Source: Halorientalis sp. IM1011 (lineage in GTDB: Archaea; Halobacteriota; Halobacteria; Halobacteriales; Haloarculaceae). From it: a stretch of 64,000 bases of DNA. A program made the position numbers and the translations under genes. The stretch is taken from assembly GCF_001989615.1 (NCBI RefSeq), contig NZ_CP019067.1, positions 2,666,001 to 2,730,000 on the forward strand, read 5' to 3'. Of the stretch, positions 17,191 to 25,453 are shown one piece after another (within the stretch, counting starts at the first letter, position 1; every line of letters starts with the position of its first letter). The notes beneath the pieces are model-generated. The model was not told where the DNA came from. It worked only from the letters and a program-made list of their open reading frames with translations, and did not search any database.

Positions 17191-17562
17191 GTGTCCGACG
17201 TGCAGGACGCCGACCCGGTGGAACTCGGGCTGGAACTCCTCGCCAGCCTCGAACACGACTCGCTGTCCGTCGCCGCGGCGCTCGACCGGATCGAGACCGT
17301 CACCACGGATCCGTCGATTCAGCGCGAGATCCTCGACACCGCCGTCGCGCGTGGCATCGTCGAGCGCGAGGACGGCACGGTCCGCCCGACCAGTCACGAC
17401 TACGTGAGTTTCGAGACGGACGTAATCACGAAAGACGGCGAGTTCTCCTGTCGACGGTGCGGTGCCGGGCTCTCGACCGGCTACTTCATCACGTTCGACG
17501 CCGGGGAACACGGCCCCTTCGGATCCTCCTGTATCCGAAAAGTCACCGGTCGGGAGGACTAG
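17191..17562 (+). CDS. DUF5830-type haloarchaeal protein (zinc-binding C-terminus)
   Basis: The 123-residue protein has a helical N-terminal half (VELGLELLASLEHDSLSVAA, AALDRIETVTTDPSIQREIL). The C-terminal part contains FSCRRCGAGLSTGYFITFDA and GPFGSSCIRKVTGR, three or four Cys that probably bind zinc. This pattern matches a family conserved across haloarchaea that I recall as DUF5830; the function is unknown. The GTG at 17191 fits a leaderless start, with ttaattcgg about 20 bp upstream. Its TAG stop lies inside a CTAG shared with the convergent gene. Confidence 0.75.
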   Translation: MSDVQDADPVELGLELLASLEHDSLSVAAALDRIETVTTDPSIQREILDTAVARGIVEREDGTVRPTSHDYVSFETDVITKDGEFSCRRCGAGLSTGYFITFDAGEHGPFGSSCIRKVTGRED

Positions 17563-18638
17563 CGTCCCTCGCGCAACTCCTCGATGAGCTTGTTTATCGT
17601 CCGCTGCTGTTTTTCGAGTAACTCGTTGTGGCGGTTCACCGCCGTCGTCAACTCGGCGAGCTGGGCCTCCACGGCGTCGAGGTCCTGCTGACTCGCCACG
17701 TCGCCCTGGCTCGTCGCGGTCGAGGACACGTCGGACTGGCCGCCGTTCGACTGGCTCTCCTCGCCGGGCCACTCCCGCGCACCGGCCGACTCCGACGCAG
17801 AACTGGCGTCCGTTCCGGTCTCGGCCTGCGACCTGGACTCGACCTGCGCGCTCGTCTCGGACGAATCGGTCGCCGTGGGCCCGTCGATGCTCGCGCTCGC
17901 TCGCTCCTCGTCGTCCGAGACCAGCGGGTCGATGCCGCCGCCGATGTCGATGTCGCTGCCGCCGTCGCTGTCGTCGCGCTCCGTTTCGTCCGCGTCGTCG
18001 TCGATGCCGATGCTGGCGTTCAGTTCCTCCAGACTGCCCACGCCGTAGAAGTCGAAGACGGCGTCCTCGACGACCTGCTGGACCTTGCGCGCCTGATCGT
18101 TCGGGGTCTTGATCCGCTTCGGGCGGCCGTCGACTTCGAGGACGACTTCGGTCGCGACGTTGCCCTCCTCGAAGCCGAGGCCGGTGAGGTCCGCGAAGGG
18201 GTACTCCTCGAAGTCCTCGGTCCAGACCGCCGAGCCGATGTGGCGGACGACGCGCTGTTCGGTGACGATCATCACGAGTTCGCTGAACCGGAAGGCACCG
18301 ACGACGGACTCGTCGGGGTCGGTCACGCCGTCGGCCCGGAGGATGCCGGTCAGGAGTAGTTCGAGCACCGCTCCATCCCTGTTGCTCGGGACGCCGAACG
18401 ACCGCGTGCCCTCGACGTATTCGAGGACGAACTTCGTCTTCCGGCGCCCCTCCTTGACGTCCAGCCACTCCACGTCGTGAGGGAACTCCTGGACTTTCTC
18501 GTCGCTCAGCAGTCCTTCGGCCCGGTACAGCAGTGTCCGGGTCGGCGTGAGACAGACGACGTCTTCGTCACCGAGGTTGACGCCCAGCTCGACGTCCTCG
18601 CCCCCGAGCGCGTCCCGGACGAGGTCAGGAATCTCCAT
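17559..18638 (-). CDS. Conserved haloarchaeal protein with PH-like N-terminal region and coiled-coil end
   Basis: The 359-residue protein starts MEIPDLVRDALGGEDVELG. Residues 1-190 are beta-rich and look like two successive PH-like or GRAM-like units (LTPTRTLLYRAEGLLSDEK and LVMIVTEQRVVRHIGSAVW), ending with a helix. Residues 200-310 are a Ser/Asp/Glu-rich disordered linker. The last 45 residues (DLDAVEAQLAELTTAVNRHN on) form a coiled coil. The role is unknown; the fold suggests a scaffold or membrane-surface protein. The ATG at 18638 was chosen because upstream codons add a basic head. Confidence 0.72.
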   Translation of the reverse strand: MEIPDLVRDALGGEDVELGVNLGDEDVVCLTPTRTLLYRAEGLLSDEKVQEFPHDVEWLDVKEGRRKTKFVLEYVEGTRSFGVPSNRDGAVLELLLTGILRADGVTDPDESVVGAFRFSELVMIVTEQRVVRHIGSAVWTEDFEEYPFADLTGLGFEEGNVATEVVLEVDGRPKRIKTPNDQARKVQQVVEDAVFDFYGVGSLEELNASIGIDDDADETERDDSDGGSDIDIGGGIDPLVSDDEERASASIDGPTATDSSETSAQVESRSQAETGTDASSASESAGAREWPGEESQSNGGQSDVSSTATSQGDVASQQDLDAVEAQLAELTTAVNRHNELLEKQQRTINKLIEELREGR

Positions 18639-18800
18639 GGTCGTTGTGTGCTTGCCGGGTGGCTTAAATCCGCGGGTGGTGTGCCCCCGTCTCACTCCGG
18701 GTTCGGTATCACCAGCTTACCCGTCTCCGGACCGGATAAGCCCGGCTTGTCGGCCGATACCCCCCGCGTAACAATTCCGCCCGCCCTCGACCTGCTGGCC

Positions 18801-20645
18801 GTGTCCCGCCCCGTCTCGCTCCTCATCGCCGCCCTGGCAGCCCTCGCACTGCTCTCCCTCGGCGTCTCCACGGCCGTCGCTGCTCCCTCCGTGGTCGATT
18901 CGCCGGCCAACCCGATCGTCCAGGAGAACGGCTCCGACCCGACGCCCGAACCGGACGCCGACGAACCCGGAGCCGACGATGATGAGGAATCCGACGATGA
19001 CGACGAAGCTGACGAATCCGAAGGCGGCGAGGACGAGGCGGGCGAATCCGACGGTGATCCGGATTCGCCCGAGTCCGACGACTCCCCGTCCAACGGGAAC
19101 GGCGAACCTGCCGAACCGAACGGGCCAGGTGGCCCCGACTCCGAGCCCGGTGACGAATCGGAGAACGACGAGCCGGCTATCGACACCGACGAGGCCGATG
19201 AAGACGAGGCGGGGGATGACGACGATGTTGACGATGCCGACGAAGACGACGATGCTGACGACGGAGACGACGATGCTGACGACGGAGACGACGATGCTGA
19301 CGACGGAGACGACGATGCTGACGACGGAGACGACGATGCTGACGAAGACGACGATGCTGACGACGGAGACGACGATAGCGACGCCGACGAAGATGGCGAG
19401 AACGAACCGGATCGATCACCGGACGAGTCGGATGATGAGAGCGAGGCGGAAAACGGCGACGCGTCCTCGGGAGAATCGGAGGACGACGAGGACGAAGAGG
19501 ACGAAGAGGACGAAGAGGACGACGGGTCGGAAGACGATGGGGAGGGCGAAGAGTCCGATGAGGACGAACCGGGGAACAACGAGGGAGACGACGGGCCGGA
19601 AGACGACGAGAGGGGCGAGGAGTCAGAAGATGACGAGGGAGAGGACGGCTTCTTCGATCAGATCGGAGACATATTCGACGACGACGAGGGGACCGATGCC
19701 GACGACGATTCGACCGACGAGGAAACGCCAGAGCCCGATCAGTCCACCCCTGACCGGTCTACGCCCGACTCGACGCCGGCACCTGCGACCGATACGCCCG
19801 ACAGTGACACGCCGGCCGAGTCGACACCCGACGGTGGGACGCCCACCCCGGTAGAGCAGGAGCCAACCGACGACCCGTCGACACCGGCCGATCCGGATAC
19901 GCCCGAACCCGAGACGCCCGCCGAAACTGGGACCGCGGATACGCCTGCGCAGCCGGACATGCCTGCCGCGCCCGAGACGCCAACCGAGCCGGATACGCCA
20001 TCACAGACGGCCACGCCCGCGGAACCGGAGACGCCGACCCCACAGCCGACGGACCCAGATCCCGGGACGCCCGAACCGACCGACGCGCCTGAAACCGACA
20101 CTCCAGAACCGACGGCTACAGATACTCCAGAACCGACGTCCACTGACACTCCAGAACCGACGGCTACCGACACCCCTGAGCCGGCGACCACACAGCGACC
20201 GGTCGACGAGGACGAGGCGGACGACGGTGGTGACTCGAACGATGGAGCGGAGTCGGACGACGGTGGCGACGCCGAGAGCGGCGGGGGTGGTGAACCCGTG
20301 GACGCGTCCGGGGACGACGATGGCGGTGATGTCGACATCAACGTGGACGACGTCTCGGGACTGGGTCCGGTAACCCCACAGCCGGTGACGACGGAGCGGC
20401 CGCCGGAGACCGTCACGCCGTCAGATACGACGACGGAACGGGCGCAGGTGGAGACGGTGACGCCGGAGACGGCGGCGAACGCGGCCGCGGCGGCGCGGAC
20501 GGAGACCGAGCCGGTGGCGACGCCGAACGGGACCGTCGTCGGGCCTCACGTCACGGAGGCCGACGGGGCCGGGTTCGGGATGGTCGCTGGGTTCGTTGCG
20601 CTGGCGCTTCTCGTGTGTGGGATTCGCTGGCAGCGACGGGGATAG
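18801..20645 (+). CDS. Secreted Asp/Glu- and Thr/Pro-repeat surface protein with C-terminal membrane anchor
   Basis: A GTG at 18801 gives 614 residues that begin with a signal sequence (SRPVSLLIAALAALALLSLG to AVAAP). Residues 35-310 are almost all Asp, Glu, Ser and Gly, including about six copies of DDADDGD encoded by a 21-bp tandem repeat. Residues 310-475 are Thr/Pro/Glu-rich with recurring TPEP and TDTPEPT units, a likely O-glycosylated stalk. The last 25 residues are a hydrophobic helix (GMVAGFVALALLVCGI) and a basic end. The PGF sorting motif is absent, so it is probably held by the helix. No enzymatic domain is visible. An S-layer-associated or cell-surface spacer role is inferred. An upstream ATG was rejected because it precedes the signal by 108 odd residues. 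Confidence 0.75.
   Translation: MSRPVSLLIAALAALALLSLGVSTAVAAPSVVDSPANPIVQENGSDPTPEPDADEPGADDDEESDDDDEADESEGGEDEAGESDGDPDSPESDDSPSNGNGEPAEPNGPGGPDSEPGDESENDEPAIDTDEADEDEAGDDDDVDDADEDDDADDGDDDADDGDDDADDGDDDADDGDDDADEDDDADDGDDDSDADEDGENEPDRSPDESDDESEAENGDASSGESEDDEDEEDEEDEEDDGSEDDGEGEESDEDEPGNNEGDDGPEDDERGEESEDDEGEDGFFDQIGDIFDDDEGTDADDDSTDEETPEPDQSTPDRSTPDSTPAPATDTPDSDTPAESTPDGGTPTPVEQEPTDDPSTPADPDTPEPETPAETGTADTPAQPDMPAAPETPTEPDTPSQTATPAEPETPTPQPTDPDPGTPEPTDAPETDTPEPTATDTPEPTSTDTPEPTATDTPEPATTQRPVDEDEADDGGDSNDGAESDDGGDAESGGGGEPVDASGDDDGGDVDINVDDVSGLGPVTPQPVTTERPPETVTPSDTTTERAQVETVTPETAANAAAAARTETEPVATPNGTVVGPHVTEADGAGFGMVAGFVALALLVCGIRWQRRG
19247..19374 (+). repeat. 21-bp tandem repeat encoding Asp-rich heptads
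   Basis: The unit gacgatgctgacgacggaga plus one base is repeated about six times, nearly perfectly at DNA level, and is translated as repeats of DDADDGD. Exact DNA identity, including third positions, points to recent expansion by slippage or unequal crossing-over and not only to selection for acidic residues. Confidence 0.8.
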
Positions 20646-20702
20646 CCGCCCGAGATGGGAAGGTTAAAGACGACCACTCGTTTAGCACCGGGTGCACACT
20701 GA

Positions 20703-20843
20703 GCCCGGGTGGCTTAGCTGGACATAGCGCCGCACTCATAGGGTTTTCGAGACTCTGCGCGGCGTCGCTCCCGGTCCCGTGAGGCCCGTCAGCCTCGAAC
20801 CTGGGACATGCGGAGATCGAGGGTTCGGAGCCCTCCCCGGGCA
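20703..20843 (+). tRNA. tRNA-Met (CAT), elongator type, with intron
   Basis: Exon 1 is 20703-20740 and exon 2 is 20808-20843, 74 nt when joined. The acceptor stem GCCCGGG pairs with CCCGGGC followed by discriminator A. The anticodon stem CCGCA pairs with TGCGG around a CTCATA-A loop (anticodon CAT at 20737-20739). The T-arm is GAGGG-TTCGGAG-CCCTC. The 67-nt intron sits after position 37, the usual archaeal place. It carries an inner helix (ggtt..cgag with ctcgaacc) suited to a bulge-helix-bulge for the splicing endonuclease. Haloarchaeal elongator tRNA-Met is known to be intron-bearing. A TATA-like ggttaaag lies about 38 bp upstream. Confidence 0.92.
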
Positions 20844-20844
20844 T
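20828..20844 (+). repeat. tRNA-Met 3' end, copy 1 of a 17-bp direct repeat
   Basis: GAGCCCTCCCCGGGCAT, the last 16 bases of the tRNA-Met gene plus one, recurs exactly at 20982-20998, 154 bp downstream. Duplicated tRNA 3' ends are what integration of a mobile element by a tyrosine recombinase leaves behind. Confidence 0.7.
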
Positions 20845-21186
20845 TTCCTTCCGTCGCGAACCTCGTGTGAGCGACTGCTCCGAAATGCCCGGCGGTGGGC
20901 GGAGAACCCGGGAGGTTGCACGCGAACGCCAGTGAGCGTGCAAGAGGCGAGACGCGCACCGCGCGTCTCGACGTAGTTCGCGAGCCCTCCCCGGGCATCC
21001 TCTCGAACGCCACGAGCCAACTGCCAGTGGCAATGCCGTGCGAATGCCCGGCCGACTTCGAACCGTAGGGTCCCGCCGAGCGGAGCGAGACGGGAGCAGG
21101 AAAATCTCCGGTTTTCCGTGGTTCGGAGCCCCTTTCCGAGGGTTCGATCGTGACTGCTAGCCGGGCCAGCCGGTCGAAAAAGCGGC
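20844..21186. other. Structured non-coding tract after tRNA-Met
   Basis: These 343 bp hold no supported gene. They are full of short symmetries: TTGCACGC/GCGTGCAA (20916-20943), a perfect 10-bp stem CGAGACGCGC/GCGCGTCTCG with a 3-base loop (20948-20970) and GGAAAA/TTTTCC (21099-21117). There are also direct and inverted copies of the tRNA end. CCGGGCATTT (20838-20847) is mirrored by AAATGCCCGG (20883-20892), and AATGCCCGG appears again at 21043-21051. Confidence 0.6.
20982..20998 (+). repeat. tRNA-Met 3' end, copy 2 of the 17-bp direct repeat
   Basis: This is an exact second copy of the tRNA-Met 3' end, with no cloverleaf around it. A third partial copy, GGTTCGGAGCCC, is at 21120-21131 and matches the T-arm of the gene at 20822-20833. 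Confidence 0.7.
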
Positions 21187-21363
21187 CTATCGCGGGACGT
21201 CGCTGACGCAATCGGTCGCGATCCAGGCGTCGGTGTTGCCCGTCTCGGTGAACACGGTCCGGTCCGCTGCCCCCTGGATCGTCGTTACGACTGGCTGTCC
21301 CCGCGTCTCGATTTCGGAATCACGAGCCCCCGCGTCCCCATCTGTCCTGTCAACGCTACCCAT
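21187..21363 (-). CDS. Haloarchaeal microprotein (58 aa)
   Basis: An ATG at 21363 gives MGSVDRTDGDAGARDSEIET, a polar middle, and the C-terminal segment RTVFTETGNTDAWIATDCVS. The end (aromatic, then a Glu/Asn turn, then AWI and an acidic tail) resembles short haloarchaeal proteins with a common ENPxAWI-type end, of unknown function. Amino-acid composition is acidic and natural for a halophile. It diverges from the folate enzyme gene, and tttaag-type TATA sequence lies between them. Confidence 0.6.
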   Translation of the reverse strand: MGSVDRTDGDAGARDSEIETRGQPVVTTIQGAADRTVFTETGNTDAWIATDCVSDVPR

Positions 21364-21469
21364 ACTGTTGCGTTGGGAGATGTGGGTGTAGCCGTTGTGC
21401 GAACATATTGCGGCCGTTTAAGCTTCGACGTTCCTGAAGGCTGATATCACTGGCACCGCTGGATCGAGT

Positions 21470-22174
21470 ATGAACAAGGAACGACTCCGCGAGCGCGTCT
21501 GGGACGACCTCGACGAGAGCGGGGAGGCGCGGTTCCCGTTCCCGCCACACGGGCGCATCCCCAACTTCGCGGGCGCGGACGAGGCCGCAAAGCGACTGAC
21601 CGACACCGACGCGTGGGCCCAGGCCGACGTGATCAAGGCCAATCCCGACGCGCCCCAGCTGCCGGTCCGGCGCGCGGCGCTCCGGCAGGGGAAGACGGTG
21701 TACATGGCCGTGCCGCGATTGCGCGACGAGAAGTGTTTCCTGCGGCTGGATCCCGCCGAGATCGAGGACATCGATCACGCGACGACGGTCGGCGGCTCAG
21801 CCGAGGTCGGAGTGCAGGTCGGCCCGGACGAGATGGACGATATCGGGCTGATCGTCTCGGGGAGCGTCGCCGTCACCGCCGACGGCGCACGGGTCGGCAA
21901 GGGCGAGGGGTACAGCGACCTGGAGTTCGCGGTCTTGCGGGAACTCGGGCTGGTCGACGACGCGACGCCGGTCGCGACGACCGTCCACGAGCGACAGGTG
22001 GTCGACACGGCCGTGCCGACGGGGGATCACGACGTGCCGCTGGATCTGGTGGTGACGCCAGAGCGGACGATTCGAACGGGGGGCGGTGAGAAGCCGGCGG
22101 GGATCGACTGGGGGTTGCTCTCGGCCGAGCGCCGGACGGAGATTCCGGTGCTCGATCGGTTCGCTCCGGAGTGA
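21470..22174 (+). CDS. 5-formyltetrahydrofolate cyclo-ligase family protein
   Basis: The 234-residue protein has the family pattern. The start is MNKERLRERVWDDLDESGEA and the middle has IKANPDAPQLPVRRAALRQGKTVYMAVP. The nucleotide and substrate region is VGKGEGYSDLEFAVLRELGLV. The glycine-rich GKGxGYxD motif is the ATP/phosphate site. The enzyme converts 5-formyl-tetrahydrofolate to methenyl-tetrahydrofolate, and some archaeal members may have related roles. The ATG at 21470 gives the normal length. It is a single gene followed by a Bat-like regulator. Confidence 0.88.
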   Translation: MNKERLRERVWDDLDESGEARFPFPPHGRIPNFAGADEAAKRLTDTDAWAQADVIKANPDAPQLPVRRAALRQGKTVYMAVPRLRDEKCFLRLDPAEIEDIDHATTVGGSAEVGVQVGPDEMDDIGLIVSGSVAVTADGARVGKGEGYSDLEFAVLRELGLVDDATPVATTVHERQVVDTAVPTGDHDVPLDLVVTPERTIRTGGGEKPAGIDWGLLSAERRTEIPVLDRFAPE

Positions 22175-22268
22175 CGGGGCCTGCCGATACTCGACCGCGG
22201 GCTGTCACTGAACTGGTGTCGGCCGACCGGGGAGATTTTTATACCTCTGGGGTCCCGAAAGCGACTGA

Positions 22269-23885
22269 ATGGAAGTCACCGAGTCGGTGGCCAGGGCGGC
22301 CCTCGATACGCTGTCGAGTCAGGTCGCCGTGCTGGACGAGGAGGGACACATCCTGTTCACCAACAGTTCGTGGGGGACCGTCGGTGACGGGACTGCCGGG
22401 ACGGACGTCGAGGCGGAGGGGGTCAACTACTTCGATTCGGTCGATCCGGCCGCAGACGACTACGCCGTCGAGGCGGTCCGGGGGATTCGGCGGGTTCTCG
22501 ACGGCGAGTGCGAGGAGTTCACCTTCGAATATCCCTGCCACACGCCCGAGCAACAGCGCTGGTTCCTGATGCGCGCGACGCCGTTTTCCATCGGCGACGG
22601 CAACTTCGCGACAGTCGCACACATCGACATCACGGACCGCCGGCTCGCCGAACTGGCGGCCCAGGAGAACGCCGAGCAGGCCGAACAGGAACGGCGCAAC
22701 CTGGAACACCTCGTCGACCGCATCAACGGACTCGTCCAGGACATCACCCGGTTGCTCGTCGAGTCGGTCTCCAGAGAGGAGATCGAACGCGGCGTCTGTG
22801 AGCGTCTCACTGACACCGACCCCTACGTGTTCGCCTGGATCGGGAGCGCCGACATCCCCGCGGAACGGCTCCGTGTGCGGGCAGCGGACGGGTCAGCGGA
22901 CGTGAACCTCGACGCGGAGACAGTCGCGCTGGCGGCCGACGCACCGACGCCGAGCGCTCGGGCGTTCGCGACCGGGGAGTCCCACATCGTCTCGACGGTC
23001 GACGGTGGCTCGGCCGTCGGACGACGCTACGGAGACGCGGGGGTCGAGGCGCTCATCTCCGTCCCGATCGGCAACCGGGAGAGCGAGTACGGTGTCCTCA
23101 CCGTCTGTGCCGATCACCCCGACGCCTTCGACGAGCGCGAACAGGTCGTGCTGGAAGCGCTCGGTCGGGCCATCGCCAACGCCATCGACGCTCTGGAGAG
23201 CAAGCGGACGCTCACCGCCGACCGGATCGTCGAACTGGAGTTCACCGTCGGGGATCGGACGCTGCTGCTCAACGCCGCCTCGGCCGAACTCGGCTGTCGA
23301 TTCTCCCACTCCGGATCGGTCTACGGCTCGGACGGGACGCTCCGGGAGTTCTACACCGTCGAGGGCTGTGATCCCGAGACGGTCCGGGAGTTCGCGACCG
23401 ACCACGACGCCGTGGTCGACGTGACGATGCTCGCGGCGCACGACGACGGCTGTCTCCTCCAACTGGCGCTCGACGGCTCGCTCGTGGAACGACTCGTCGA
23501 CCGGAGCGCGGTCACGAAGGCGGTGACCAGCGAGGACGGTGTGACGACCTTCACCGTCGAACTCTCCCGCGAGGCCGACGCCCGGGCGCTGTTCGAGGAG
23601 GTCGCCGACCGGTACGACGGGACCGAACTCGCCGGCTACCACGAGCACGAGCGGCCGGTCCAGACCCGCCAGGAGTTCCGTGCGGGCCTCGAAGACCGGC
23701 TCACCGACCGCCAGCTCACCGCGCTCCGGACGGCCTACCACAGCGGCTTCTTCGACTGGCCCCGCGCCGTCGACGGCGACGAACTCGCCGCGATGATGGA
23801 CATCTCCCGGTCTACCTTCCACCAGCACCTCCGCGTCGCCGAGCGAAAAGTGCTCGACTCCTTCTTCGAGCGCGACAGGCAGTGA
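22269..23885 (+). CDS. Bat-like transcriptional regulator (PAS, GAF, bacterio-opsin-activator, HTH-10)
   Basis: The 538-residue protein has a PAS domain (about 10-125, ending FATVAHIDITDRRLAEL) and a GAF domain (about 150-310, with ALISVPIGNRESEYGVLTV). A bacterio-opsin-activator module follows (about 315-470, starting IVELEFTVGDRTLLL). The C-terminal HTH-10 domain has the usual signature LTDRQLTALRTAYHSGFFDW and MDISRSTFHQHLRVAERKV. Such proteins sense oxygen, redox or light-linked cues in haloarchaea and switch target genes. No opsin gene is in the window, so its target is unknown. Confidence 0.9.
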   Translation: MEVTESVARAALDTLSSQVAVLDEEGHILFTNSSWGTVGDGTAGTDVEAEGVNYFDSVDPAADDYAVEAVRGIRRVLDGECEEFTFEYPCHTPEQQRWFLMRATPFSIGDGNFATVAHIDITDRRLAELAAQENAEQAEQERRNLEHLVDRINGLVQDITRLLVESVSREEIERGVCERLTDTDPYVFAWIGSADIPAERLRVRAADGSADVNLDAETVALAADAPTPSARAFATGESHIVSTVDGGSAVGRRYGDAGVEALISVPIGNRESEYGVLTVCADHPDAFDEREQVVLEALGRAIANAIDALESKRTLTADRIVELEFTVGDRTLLLNAASAELGCRFSHSGSVYGSDGTLREFYTVEGCDPETVREFATDHDAVVDVTMLAAHDDGCLLQLALDGSLVERLVDRSAVTKAVTSEDGVTTFTVELSREADARALFEEVADRYDGTELAGYHEHERPVQTRQEFRAGLEDRLTDRQLTALRTAYHSGFFDWPRAVDGDELAAMMDISRSTFHQHLRVAERKVLDSFFERDRQ

Positions 23886-23972
23886 AATCGACCGGCCGAT
23901 CCCACCTGAGTTATCAGTTTTGACAGCCGGAGGGGCACCGTTTTGTCGCGAGTTCCCGTTCGATAGGTATCA

Positions 23973-24941
23973 ATGTCACGTGAGAGCGGTCTCGACGCCG
24001 GTATCGGGGACGATATCGAAGACGACGTGGAACAGGACATCGACCGCGACGCGGGGTACGACCACGACGCGGCCAGTGAGATTCAGACCTCGATCGCCGA
24101 ACTGGAGGACTCGTCGGTCGAGATCGCCGGTCGGACCCGGGAGATCTCGGACCTGGCCCGCGAGCAACACCAGGGGATGTCCGAGGTGGCCAACGAGGTC
24201 TCGACGCTGTCGGCGTCGGTCGAGGAGATCGCCTCCTCCGCGGAGGAGGTCGCGGCCGCCAGCAAGGAAGCGCGGGACCTCGCGGACGACGGACAGGAGT
24301 CGGCCGAAGAGGTCGTCGAGGCGATGGAGGAGATCCAGTCGGCGGCCGACAGCGTCGCCGAGGACGTCCGAACGATCCAGTCGAGCGTTCAGGAGATCGA
24401 CGAGATCGTCGAGATCATCAACGACATCGCCGACCAGACGAACATCCTCGCGCTGAACGCGTCCATCGAGGCCGCACGCGCCGGCCAGGCCGGCGAAGGG
24501 TTCGCCGTCGTCGCCGACGAGATCAAAGACCTGGCGGGCGAGTCACAGGCACAGGCGGGCGAGATCGAGGGCATGATCGACGAGATTCAGGAGAACACCG
24601 AGCAGGCCGTCGGTAGTCTCGAACGGAACAACGAGCGAATCGAAGGCGGTATCGAGTCGGTCGACGACGCCATGGACAACCTCGAGGAGATCAGCGAAAC
24701 CGTCCGCGAGGTCAACAACGGGATCGAGGAGGTCGCGACCGCGACCGACCAGCAGGCCGCCTCGACGGAGGAGGTCGCCAGCATGATCGACCAGTCGACC
24801 GACAACGCCGCCGACATCGTCGACGCCGTCGACGATATCACCGACGAACTCGACGATCAGACCGACGAAGTCGCCGATATCAACCGATCCGTCGACGACC
24901 TGATCGCGGACGTGCAGGGGCAAAGCGCCGCCGGCGACTGA
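23973..24941 (+). CDS. Soluble methyl-accepting chemotaxis-type transducer without sensor domain
   Basis: The protein has 322 residues, mostly one long coiled coil. The highly conserved hairpin tip is ADQTNILALNASIEAARAGQ followed by GEGFAVVADEIKDLAGES, which docks CheA and CheW. Methylation helices with Glu/Gln pairs lie on either side. There is no membrane segment and no PAS, GAF or other sensory domain. The 45-residue head is just acidic. It may act as an accessory signalling bundle or sense through a partner protein. No che gene is adjacent in the window. Confidence 0.88.
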   Translation: MSRESGLDAGIGDDIEDDVEQDIDRDAGYDHDAASEIQTSIAELEDSSVEIAGRTREISDLAREQHQGMSEVANEVSTLSASVEEIASSAEEVAAASKEARDLADDGQESAEEVVEAMEEIQSAADSVAEDVRTIQSSVQEIDEIVEIINDIADQTNILALNASIEAARAGQAGEGFAVVADEIKDLAGESQAQAGEIEGMIDEIQENTEQAVGSLERNNERIEGGIESVDDAMDNLEEISETVREVNNGIEEVATATDQQAASTEEVASMIDQSTDNAADIVDAVDDITDELDDQTDEVADINRSVDDLIADVQGQSAAGD

Positions 24942-24984
24942 CTGCGACGGGAACCCTCAAGACTGTGGGCCGCTATCCGCCTCT

Positions 24985-25416
24985 ATGACCGGGTCATCCG
25001 ACCCGACGGTGATCCGCTCGATCGCGGTCGACGCCGAGGACGTGGTCACCGCACTGGAGGCTGGTCGGCGGAGCGGACGGGATCCCGTCCTGCGCGTGAC
25101 GCCGCCGTTCAGCGGGCGCATGCGCGCCCGGATCCACCGCGGCGGCGCGACCGACTACGACGACGAACCCGCGCCGATCCACGTCGACCCCGACGACCTC
25201 GTGGCCGACGCCGCACCGTCCTATCCGACCCCCGCCGAAACCGAGGACGCGCTCCGGGACGACGCGTCCGTCGAGTACACCCGGGAACGCCACCGCGAAC
25301 GCCACGCGGCGGCTGTGGCGGACTGGCGCGAGGCCGTCGCCGACCACGTCGTCGATACCGTCACACTCGAGACGCCGACCGGTCCTCACGAGGTCGGTGT
25401 CACCGTGCTCGGGTGA
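24985..25416 (+). CDS. Conserved haloarchaeal protein, function unknown (143 aa)
   Basis: The product starts MTGSSDPTVIRSIAVDAEDV and contains RRSGRDPVLRVTPPFSGRMR and ARIHRGGATDYDDEPAPIHV, then a helical region with YTRERHRERHAAAVADWREA. The mixed beta/helical pattern and conserved-looking Arg and Gly residues suggest a real family specific to haloarchaea. I cannot assign a function. It is 38 bp from the short HTH gene downstream, on the same strand, with a T-run between (25425-25429). Confidence 0.7.
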   Translation: MTGSSDPTVIRSIAVDAEDVVTALEAGRRSGRDPVLRVTPPFSGRMRARIHRGGATDYDDEPAPIHVDPDDLVADAAPSYPTPAETEDALRDDASVEYTRERHRERHAAAVADWREAVADHVVDTVTLETPTGPHEVGVTVLG

Positions 25417-25453
25417 CGCCACCGTTTTTGGCCGCCCCTGCCGAACCACCGCT

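Noticed and set aside
19247-19374. CRISPR array
   Set aside because: The 21-bp repeats are contiguous, have no spacers, stay in frame and encode Asp-rich heptads within a secreted protein.
20844-21186. A second, degenerate tRNA gene downstream of tRNA-Met
   Set aside because: Only the T-arm and acceptor 3' half recur; there is no D-arm, anticodon arm or 5' acceptor strand at either extra copy.
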